Shown piece by piece: positions 45,331-52,398 of a stretch of DNA of 64,000 bases. The notes under the pieces were generated by a model, which saw only the letters and a program-made list of their open reading frames with translations, was not told the origin of the DNA and made no database searches. Position numbers and translations under genes: made by a program. The stretch is from NCBI RefSeq assembly GCF_009827445.1, contig NZ_WTYI01000001.1, positions 2,494,381-2,558,380 on the forward strand, written 5' to 3'. This DNA comes from Qipengyuania aquimaris. Its GTDB lineage: Bacteria > Pseudomonadota > Alphaproteobacteria > Sphingomonadales > Sphingomonadaceae. Position 1 is the stretch's first letter. Every line of letters begins with the position of its first letter.

Positions 45331-48086
45331 TACGCCACCAATGCCGTCTGAAGCTCATCCATCGTCTCGATGAAGCGTGGGTCGAACAGCTGACGCGCTT
45401 TCAGTATGCCGCCCTTATCGGACAGGCTGGGCGCTTCCATGAAATCGGTCGGCGCAATTTCCGCATTGGCGGCCACGAAACTGGCGATCATGCGCAGCCA
45501 TTCCTCTTGTTCAGGTGTGTAATGACGCCCCGCCTTCTTCTCGCGGCCGAGCCACAGGTTGAAGCGTTGCTCGACAACGTTGGAGAATGGATCCAGCGTA
45601 TCCACCTGCCCTAGTGCAAAGCGCACCAGGCTGACCACCTCGGTCAGCTGTTCATCCACCGGCGCCCCGCGCACGCTCGCTGCATCCAGGCGCTTGTATG
45701 CCTGCCACACATTGGCGGTAGTGAGGTAGGGCGGCTTGTCGCTCATCGCTGTCACAAGCTCTCGGATCGCCGCATAGGTCAGTTTCTGTTTGCCGAGCGG
45801 CTGGTTGTATAGAATTTGCAGCGCGGTCAGCTCGTCGCGGTTGTCTTCGATGAACTGCTTGAAGCTGGTGATGGTCTCTTCAGACCGTTTCAGGTCGAAA
45901 TCTGCGCTGATCACCTCGTCGGTGGTGATCTCGTCGATGACGATGTCGGTCTTTGCTTTGATGTCTTTCAGCAGGTTGCGAACGGCGGGCTTGTCGAAAG
46001 GCTGGCAGGCGGTGTTGGCGAGCTGTTCGATCACCGCGTCTTCCTGCTCCTTCGATGCCATGGGGCCATGTGCGGCGGTGATGGTCTCCTGCTGCTTGTC
46101 AGGATCGATGGCGTCGAGCAACGCGTTTGCCAGATCGCGCGGCGTGCTGCCGCCAGTTGCCTCGGCGATGCGCTGGCGGTCTTCATCACCGAGCTTGCGA
46201 TCGAGCGCGGCCAGTCGTGCGGCGAGTGAGGACATGGCATCCTCATCGCGCCGCCCCATGGCGATCTGCTCCATCAGCGCCTCGAAGCTCACGCCCTTCT
46301 TGCGCTCCAAGGGCTGGCTGGCGTTTTTCTTCGTCTCGGACACGCCGACCGCGTCGATCAGGACGAAACGGGTCTTGGTCTTTGCGTCAGGGGTGACAGC
46401 CTTGAGGTCGGCATCAGGGATGGTGCGCACCCCGCGGCCCTTCATCTGCTCGTAATAACCTTCCGATTTCACATCGCGCATGAAGATCAGCACTTCGACC
46501 GGCTTGATGTCTGTGCCGGTAGCGATCATGTCCACGGTGACGGCGATGCGCGGGAAGGGATCGACGCGGAACGCCTTGATCAGCTCCTTCGGGCTTTCGC
46601 CGGTGTTGCGGTAGGTGATCTTCTTCGCGAAGTCGTTGCCCTCACCAAACACCTCGCGCACCTGGTGGACGATTTCCTCGGCGTGGGCGTCATCCTTGGC
46701 GAAGATCAGCGTCTTGGGTAGCCATTCGCCGGTGCGACCGGGGAACAGTTCAGTGAAGACCCGCTCCTTGTAGGTCTGGAGCACGGTTCGGATCTGGTTC
46801 GGGTTGACCACCGAACGGTCGAGATCCTTGCCCTCATATTCGAGATCGGCATCCAGCTCCTCATAGCGCACCTTGCGCGTGCGTTTGTCACGCACCGGGA
46901 CAGGAAAGCCTGGCTGACCCTCTAGCGTCGCCCCTTGCTCGGTCACCTTGGTGCGAATGCGGTAGACCTCATAACCGACATTCACCCCGTCCGCGACGGA
47001 ACGCTCGTAAGGGTATTCGGCCACGAGGTTCTGATTGAAGAAGCCCAGCGTGTGTTTGGATGGTGTGGCGGTGAGGCCGATGATGCTGGCGTCGAAATAC
47101 TCCAGCACCTGCCGCCACAGGCCGTAGATCGAACGGTGGCATTCGTCGGTTACGATGAAGTCGAAGGTCTCGATGGGAATGTCGGGATTGTATTCGACCG
47201 GCGGATGCTCGGCGTCAGCCCTTTCCCACTTCTCGAAGGCGGACTCTTCCTCGTCCTCCGCATCTAGTTCCCTGCCGCGCAGCATTGAATAGAGCCGCTG
47301 GATCGTTGTGATGACGACCTTGGCATCAGGGTCGAGCCGGTGGGAATGCAGGTGCTGCACGATGTAGGTGTCTGTGAAGCGGTTCGCTGCACCTGGCGGG
47401 TGGAAGTTCTGAAACTCCTTCAGCGTCTGATCGCCGAGGTTGTTGCGATCGACCAGGAACAGGATGCGTTTGGCCCCCGCTTCCTTGATCAGCCGGTAGG
47501 AGAAGGAACACGCCGTGAAGGTCTTCCCCGCGCCGGTAGCGAGCTGGATCAGCGCACGCGGTTTGTCTTCGGCGAGCGACTTCTCCAGCCCCTCGATCGC
47601 CTCGATCTGGCAGTCGCGCAGCCCTGTCTTGATGAGTGGGGGCATGTTGCGCAGCCGGCCCCGTAGAGTATCCGGCTGGAGCAGCCATTCGCGCAAGGTT
47701 GCCGGCTGGTGGAACGCGAAGAGACGTCGCGACCGGGGCTTTGGGTCGCGCATGTTCCTGAAGAAGGTTTCGTCGCCGGTGCTCTCGTAATCATAAACGA
47801 GAATATCGTCCCACCGCGCGAGATGGTCCGGCAGCCTAGCCATGTATTTCTCGGACTGCTCGGCAACGCCGCTCAAGGTGACGCCGGTCTTCTTGGCCTC
47901 GATGACACCAGCCGCTTTGCCGTCGATGAAAAGTAGATAGTCACAGGGGCCAGCGGGAAGCTGAAATTCCCGCACTGCCACGCCGAGCGAGGCGTTGCGG
48001 TCGAACTGGTCCCGATCCTGCAAAACCCAACCAGCCGCTTCGAGCAGCTCGTCGATCTTCTTTCGCGCTACTGCTTCTGGCCACAT
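45330..48086 (-). CDS. hsdR: Type I restriction endonuclease subunit HsdR
   Basis: Translocating restriction subunit, 918 residues from ATG 48086 (MWPEAVARKKIDELL); a TTG 14 codons upstream is possible but adds no family sequence. The N-terminal nuclease is visible in CDYLLFIDGKAAGVIEAKK (D then E-A-K). The SF2 helicase motor shows Walker A TGAGKTFTA, the DECH box TDECHRSIYG, motif III LTATPSK and motif VI MKGRGVRT. The C-terminal helical region (IEDNRDELTALQILYNQPLG) matches the EcoEI-type R_C domain. First gene of the operon. Confidence 0.96.
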   Translation of the reverse strand: MWPEAVARKKIDELLEAAGWVLQDRDQFDRNASLGVAVREFQLPAGPCDYLLFIDGKAAGVIEAKKTGVTLSGVAEQSEKYMARLPDHLARWDDILVYDYESTGDETFFRNMRDPKPRSRRLFAFHQPATLREWLLQPDTLRGRLRNMPPLIKTGLRDCQIEAIEGLEKSLAEDKPRALIQLATGAGKTFTACSFSYRLIKEAGAKRILFLVDRNNLGDQTLKEFQNFHPPGAANRFTDTYIVQHLHSHRLDPDAKVVITTIQRLYSMLRGRELDAEDEEESAFEKWERADAEHPPVEYNPDIPIETFDFIVTDECHRSIYGLWRQVLEYFDASIIGLTATPSKHTLGFFNQNLVAEYPYERSVADGVNVGYEVYRIRTKVTEQGATLEGQPGFPVPVRDKRTRKVRYEELDADLEYEGKDLDRSVVNPNQIRTVLQTYKERVFTELFPGRTGEWLPKTLIFAKDDAHAEEIVHQVREVFGEGNDFAKKITYRNTGESPKELIKAFRVDPFPRIAVTVDMIATGTDIKPVEVLIFMRDVKSEGYYEQMKGRGVRTIPDADLKAVTPDAKTKTRFVLIDAVGVSETKKNASQPLERKKGVSFEALMEQIAMGRRDEDAMSSLAARLAALDRKLGDEDRQRIAEATGGSTPRDLANALLDAIDPDKQQETITAAHGPMASKEQEDAVIEQLANTACQPFDKPAVRNLLKDIKAKTDIVIDEITTDEVISADFDLKRSEETITSFKQFIEDNRDELTALQILYNQPLGKQKLTYAAIRELVTAMSDKPPYLTTANVWQAYKRLDAASVRGAPVDEQLTEVVSLVRFALGQVDTLDPFSNVVEQRFNLWLGREKKAGRHYTPEQEEWLRMIASFVAANAEIAPTDFMEAPSLSDKGGILKARQLFDPRFIETMDELQTALVA

Positions 48087-48411
48087 CACGTAAGGTTTGT
48101 GCCGCGGCCCAGAGCAATAGGCAACCAATACAGAGCGATACTTCGATAAAAAGCTTTACACGAAGCGGTATTCCAGTTCGTGTAAAGCTCCTAAGGTTAG
48201 TTGACGATCATGCATTTTCGCCAAGCCCTCGTGGGCTGCAAGCGCAGCAGGAATGCCGGCAACGAGCGACTGGGCGCGATGCAATGCTTCGCGCGATTGA
48301 GGTTTACGGCAACTTGACTCGATGCAAGTGTCTGACCGTTTTGGGGTCAGGCGGATAGGCAGCATAGGGGTAAGCAGAAGAGGAAAAAGCTAGGACTTTC
48401 TCCTCCATGCA
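48087..48411. other. hsd operon upstream region (325 bases), no confident gene
   Basis: Must contain the hsdR promoter. A 69-codon minus-strand frame (48156-48365) is open but has no ribosome site and no recognisable similarity, so it is not called. The AT content is higher than in the flanking coding sequence. Confidence 0.5.
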
Positions 48412-48687
48412 TCATTCATCCGGCCATTCTTCATCGAAAGGACTTCGCTTCCACCCACTGCTCGACAGATTGGCGAATCCCGTCTGATCTTTTGCCATCA
48501 GAGCTTCCAGACTTTTCGTTTCAGGTAGAAGATCAGGATCGGTCTGGAACAATGCGAAGTTCATCGTAGGAAGATAACCGAAAGCACGAAGGATTGCGAA
48601 GTGGAACTCCGCGACGGCATCTTTCCGATTGTCCGTCATGATCAGGATGGGTTCGAGTTCGAGATCTTGGATTTGATAGATGTTCAT
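48412..48687 (-). CDS. Small acidic protein of unknown function (91 aa)
   Basis: ATG 48687 (MNIYQIQDLELEPILIMTDNRKD) follows an AGAGG site. The composition is acidic with an alpha/beta-looking start and a polar tail (SSSGWKRSPFDEEWPDE). I do not recognise it. The N-terminal region reads like a small adaptor domain rather than a membrane or secreted protein. It lies upstream of the hsd operon on the same strand with 325 bases between, so it could be a separate transcript from the structured non-coding region behind it. Confidence 0.65.
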   Translation of the reverse strand: MNIYQIQDLELEPILIMTDNRKDAVAEFHFAILRAFGYLPTMNFALFQTDPDLLPETKSLEALMAKDQTGFANLSSSGWKRSPFDEEWPDE

Positions 48688-49165
48688 TTGAAAACCTCTT
48701 GTTGCTGAGGTCTGCACAATGATCGATGCTTTGATGGATTGCGGGTGGGCAATACCTTTGGTTCATGGGAAATGAGTTTGCGGCACTTCTGGATGTGATC
48801 ACCGGAGGTAAGAAAGGGGTGGGGGCGGAGTGGCGGAAGCCTTGAGCGTAGCGAAAGGCTGACAAAGCGAGGGTCTCCACCCCTTAGTGTCTCGCGCGTA
48901 GCGCGGGACACACAGCCAATCTATCGGACCAATCTATCGGACCGCTGACTATGAGGTTCCCATCGCTGCGCTCAGGGAACGACCTTCGTCAGACACCCCC
49001 GCTCCGCTCGCGTTGCTCGTTGCGCGCTGCCGTCTTCCTCGGTTTGGTCTTTACCTCGGCGTTCGCGAGGGTTGACTGAGAATAGATAAAGTTCGCTGCC
49101 ACGAATTCCACGGGGTGTTTTGGGGTCCGCCACTATGCGATGCCGCGCATTCTACGGGGTCGTTC
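48688..49165. other. Structured non-coding segment of the island (478 bases)
   Basis: No gene seen. It contains an inverted repeat AGCCTT/AAGGCT (48838-48860), a 10-bp hairpin TGTCTCGCGC/GCGCGGGACA with a GTA loop (48888-48910, one G-U pair) and a perfect tandem repeat of 13 bases (CCAATCTATCGGA at 48916-48928 and 48929-48941). This density of inverted and direct repeats is typical of an origin, a transfer origin or a regulatory hub, none of which can be proven here. Confidence 0.6.
48888..48941 (+). repeat. Hairpin plus 13-bp tandem repeat
   Basis: The hairpin at 48888-48910 is followed 5 bases later by two abutting copies of CCAATCTATCGGA. Together they form iteron-like architecture on a small scale. 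Confidence 0.7.
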
Positions 49166-50125
49166 TCACGGGGTCTCGAATGACCACATCCCCCAAATCG
49201 GACCGTTGCCAAGATCTATCTCTAGTTTTGGCAGGCGGCTTCGCAGGTCCTCGCAAATACGGGCGTGTAGGGTAGTAATTCTGCTCCCACCGGCGCGCCC
49301 TTCCTTCGCCAGCAAAGATGCGATTTCTCGCCCGGAGGGTTGCTCCCCCGTTTGCTTCATGAGCTCGATTGCCCACCAGACGTTGGCGAGGCGCCTACAA
49401 CTTTTCTCGGGAAGCTTCCTTATCCATGGCGGGGCCCCTTGCGCCTGACGGAGGCGATTGAGGTGTCTGGCGCGGCGTTCGCACTCATCGTTAAGAGCCT
49501 GGAAAAACGCGTCCGAGAGGCGGTCCCTACCGAAGTGTCGGTCAAGGTCAGCTTGTAATCTGTCAGCCGCCCGCCGTTCTCGCCGTTTGCGGTTAATCTC
49601 GTCCCTTTTGTTCAGATCGTCCAACCTGATCTGATCATCGTTAACCGTGGTCCATCCACCGTGATCTTCGATCGCAGAGAGAAATGCACGCCAAAGAATA
49701 CCCCTAATGCCAACATACGATGCGTTGGTCCCGACGAAGCCTGTCGTCTTCTTGCATTTGACCCACCAAGCGTCGAGAGCAGCCATAGCCTCTGGGGCCG
49801 ATCGAAGACGCTCGTCTGCTACGTCCATGCACGCATCGAAAAGGGGGCAGCGATCGCACCTCGTTTTCCCTCGCTTTGGCACACCGTATTCATTGATTGG
49901 TCCAAAAGGGCGACCACGCTCTAGACCGCCCCGCACCGCTCTTTCCGGTCGTCCGAAGCAATCTTTCCGGCGATATAGCGGGACAGCGAGAATGTTGCCC
50001 TCACCGTCAGTCTCTACATCGCTCGGCGTGAACGAAGCGGCGTTGGACAATTTGTAGGGGCTTCCGTCTTCGTTGCGGTAGGGCTTGTAGCCGCCCAACC
50101 TGCGCACTTCGGCGGTATAGGTCAC
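49166..50125 (-). CDS. Island protein with Cys cluster, function unknown
   Basis: About 319 residues. The GTG at 50125 overlaps the stop of the HTH gene and has GGAGGAA 6 bases upstream, so it is preferred to the GTG at 50131. A C-x2-C-x4-C cluster (TRCDRCPLFDAC) near residue 93 suggests a small Zn or Fe-S site. The middle is very basic and helical (KRDEINRKRRERRAADRLQ), and the C-terminal half includes a possible HTH (GEQPSGREIASLLAKEG). I do not recognise the family. Coupling to an excisionase-like gene suggests a role in replication, excision or regulation of the element. Confidence 0.7.
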   Translation of the reverse strand: MTYTAEVRRLGGYKPYRNEDGSPYKLSNAASFTPSDVETDGEGNILAVPLYRRKDCFGRPERAVRGGLERGRPFGPINEYGVPKRGKTRCDRCPLFDACMDVADERLRSAPEAMAALDAWWVKCKKTTGFVGTNASYVGIRGILWRAFLSAIEDHGGWTTVNDDQIRLDDLNKRDEINRKRRERRAADRLQADLDRHFGRDRLSDAFFQALNDECERRARHLNRLRQAQGAPPWIRKLPEKSCRRLANVWWAIELMKQTGEQPSGREIASLLAKEGRAGGSRITTLHARICEDLRSRLPKLEIDLGNGPIWGMWSFETP

Positions 50126-50382
50126 TAGCACTTCCTCCGCTTGATGTAGCCCGTCGCACTGAAACCATTGAGCGACAGCTTTCGGGTGTGAGATTGCGAA
50201 TGTTCCGATTTCGCGGTGAATGCGCGTTCCAGCTCGGACCGACGGAAATAGAGCCTCCGCCCCTTTCGAGTGTGGGGTATTCGTCCTTCGTCGACGAGAC
50301 GGTAGATTTTCCGGCGAGTGAGACCGGTGAATTCCGCAGCGCTATCCGCGCCGTCCAATAGATCGTTTTGCAAAGCCTTCTC
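50125..50382 (-). CDS. Excisionase-like / AlpA-type helix-turn-helix protein
   Basis: The core AAEFTGLTRRKIYRLVDEGRIPHTRKGRRLYFRRSELERAF is the HTH_17/MerR-like winged helix of excisionases and AlpA-type regulators. The start is uncertain: TTG 50382 behind AAGGAAGG gives 85 residues, while the open frame extends to 50523 across the divergent promoter region. The Lys/Arg-rich tail ends KRRKC. It is divergent from the 50481 gene with an 18-bp palindrome between them, and its stop overlaps the next minus-strand gene. Confidence 0.8.
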   Translation of the reverse strand, partial: EKALQNDLLDGADSAAEFTGLTRRKIYRLVDEGRIPHTRKGRRLYFRRSELERAFTAKSEHSQSHTRKLSLNGFSATGYIKRRKC

Positions 50383-50445
50383 CAAAAAGTAACCTTCCTT
50401 TTCCAAAGTCCGCCCTAGACAAGTGAAGCAAAGTCTGTCAATCAG

Positions 50446-50463
50446 AAAAGGAATATTCCTTTT
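50446..50463. promoter_or_regulatory. 18-bp perfect palindrome, candidate operator
   Basis: AAAAGGAATATTCCTTTT at 50446-50463 is a perfect inverted repeat, placed between the divergent HTH gene and the 50481 gene. Related AAGGAAGG-type half-sites occur closer to the minus-strand start. Probably a repressor site controlling both directions. Confidence 0.7.
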
Positions 50464-50480
50464 TATCTGGAGTCTACGGT

Positions 50481-51128
50481 ATGCAGTTGGGCGCGCGCCA
50501 AGCCGAACAGGTCTTAGCCACAAGGTTTGGGATATCAGAGGACCGGCTGTTGCGATTTAGAGGGCGTATCGATCGGCTCCGGCAGCTCGATTGTCCTCAG
50601 GGGATCAAAACTGGGAAGGGCCGGCCTGCGATCTTTGAGTGGCAGCAACTGCTCGAGCTTGCGGTCGCCGTTTCCCTGCTCGATGTTGGAATTGCGCCAG
50701 AGCATGTCGCCGCGGTCGTAAATCGGCACGCTACTGACATTCACCTTGCAGTCGCGGAGTTTGTCGAGAACGCGCGGAAGGACGGCAATTTTGACGCGGC
50801 ATATGGAGCAGAAGATTGGCCAACTGAGCGGTCGCTGGCTCTCGTGGGTTCAAGCTTTGCAATTGCAGGAATGAGATCGTCGGGTGATCTCGCTGAGCCT
50901 GTAATCGATTGCGTTGAGCAGTCTGATCTGGCTGCTTGGCTCCAGGATCTAGGAGATCCGCTCCGATCAATCTTCTTTGTGGATCTCGGCGCGACATTAC
51001 TAGCTCTCATTTTCGGCCTTCAACGCATGGGCGCGGCGAATCTCGACCAAATCTTAGCGGCGATTGAAAAGACAGCTTTGACGTCGGTTGAAAGTGTTCT
51101 CGAGGGTCTTGATGACCTCAATCCGTAA
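50481..51128 (+). CDS. Regulator-like protein upstream of the integrase
   Basis: A 215-residue protein; ATG 50481 has GGAG 8 bases upstream. The N-terminal half contains a MerR-like winged-helix pattern (ATRFGISEDRLLRFRGRIDRLRQL, then RPAIFEWQQLLELAVAVSLLDVGIAPEHVAAVV). The C-terminal half is acidic and hydrophobic, ending with helices that overlap the integrase start by 17 bases. I suggest a DNA-binding regulator of int, translated together with it; it may be the protein that recognises the 18-bp palindrome. Not a known family by eye. Confidence 0.72.
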   Translation: MQLGARQAEQVLATRFGISEDRLLRFRGRIDRLRQLDCPQGIKTGKGRPAIFEWQQLLELAVAVSLLDVGIAPEHVAAVVNRHATDIHLAVAEFVENARKDGNFDAAYGAEDWPTERSLALVGSSFAIAGMRSSGDLAEPVIDCVEQSDLAAWLQDLGDPLRSIFFVDLGATLLALIFGLQRMGAANLDQILAAIEKTALTSVESVLEGLDDLNP

Positions 51129-52269
51129 ACGTTCTTGGAAAAACTCTGCCGGTGCGTGCAAGTCTGCCTGGCAGGTAGATTATAAGGACCAAGCTGGGCG
51201 TCGTAGATCAAAGCAATTCGCCCGAAAGAAGGATGCTGAAGCTTGGGCGGTGAATGCACTCTCTGAAGTGCAGAAGGGAGTCCATACTCCAGACAGTGTG
51301 TCGATTACCGTCGCAATGGCTGCAGAGCTCTGGTTGGAGAGTGTTCGCAATAGCAATAGGGAGCCTACAACGATCGCTTCCTATGAACAGCACATCCGTC
51401 TGCACATTGTGCCACGATGTGGCGCGCTGAAACTCTCGCAGCTTACCGCGCCAAAGGTGCGGGCATTGCTGGATGGTTGGTTGGCCGATCTCTCCAGACC
51501 CATGGCTACCCGTGTGTTCAGGAGCTTCAAAGCCATCTTGACCGACGCGCAAGGGAGGGGCGCGATAGCCCAGAACGTTGCGCTGGCCGTGAAGGTGCCT
51601 AACGCTCCGCGCAAGAAGGGCCAAGTCACTCCACCGAGCAAAGCTGAAATTCGTGCCATTCTGAATGCTGCGCGCGCTGCGAACGACCTGATGGCACGAG
51701 CCCTTGTAGAACTCATCATTTACACAGGCATGCGAGCATCAGAACTGAGAGGTCTATCATGGCCAGCAGTCAATCTGGGAGCCTGCCATGTCACTGTAGA
51801 ACAGCGCGCCGACGCTCGTGGAGTTCTGGGTCCTCCGAAGTCGGCCTCTGGGTTTCGTGTAATCCCACTTCCTAACAGTGTGGTTTCCACACTTCGCGAG
51901 TGGAAACTGGCATGCCCCCAGCATCCCTTGGCTCTAGTCTTTCCAAGTCCGAAGGGAAGGGTGCTTTCTCACGGCGTCATGGCCAAGAATTACCTCAATC
52001 CTATCCTGATTTCCGCTGGTGTGACAGCGGGTGGCGATGGCGAAGATAGCGCCGTGGCGAAATATACGGCGCATAGGTTCCGACACGCAGCTGCGTCGCT
52101 TTGGATCGACGCCGGACTGAATGCGAAGCGGATTCAGACTCTAGTTGGCCATGGCTCGATCCAAGTGACCTTCGATACCTACGGTCACCTTTTCGAGGAA
52201 ACGCAAAGGGAGGCTGAACATCGTAATGCGATTGAGCAGGCGCTATTCGGAACGAGTTCTGGACTGTGA
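51112..52269 (+). CDS. int: Tyrosine site-specific integrase
   Basis: A 385-residue phage-type integrase. It has an N-terminal arm-binding region (SAWQVDYKDQAGRRRSKQFARKKDAEAW), a core-binding SAM-like domain (TIASYEQHIRLHIVPRCGALKLSQLT) and a catalytic domain with R208 (GMRASELRG), H321-x-x-R324 (AHRFRHAAAS), a His in VGHGSIQ and nucleophile Y357 (FDTYGHLF). ATG 51112 is preferred to the TTG at 51088. It would catalyse integration into the 3' end of tRNA-Gln at the 49-bp repeat. It lies 3.5 kb from the right end, not directly at it. Confidence 0.95.
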   Translation: MTSIRKRSWKNSAGACKSAWQVDYKDQAGRRRSKQFARKKDAEAWAVNALSEVQKGVHTPDSVSITVAMAAELWLESVRNSNREPTTIASYEQHIRLHIVPRCGALKLSQLTAPKVRALLDGWLADLSRPMATRVFRSFKAILTDAQGRGAIAQNVALAVKVPNAPRKKGQVTPPSKAEIRAILNAARAANDLMARALVELIIYTGMRASELRGLSWPAVNLGACHVTVEQRADARGVLGPPKSASGFRVIPLPNSVVSTLREWKLACPQHPLALVFPSPKGRVLSHGVMAKNYLNPILISAGVTAGGDGEDSAVAKYTAHRFRHAAASLWIDAGLNAKRIQTLVGHGSIQVTFDTYGHLFEETQREAEHRNAIEQALFGTSSGL

Positions 52270-52398
52270 CCTCCCTTCCCGAATTCTGGCGAGCAGGTGC
52301 AGCTTGAGCGGATGCTTGTAGTCCGATTCGACCTCTGATACGGGTTGCTTTTCAAGGGGCTCGCGGATGCGCGGGGGAGGCTTAAAGGCTCAACGGTG

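Noticed and set aside
48156-48365. 69-codon minus-strand ORF upstream of hsdR
   Set aside because: No ribosome site and no protein-like pattern; it overlaps the expected hsd promoter region.
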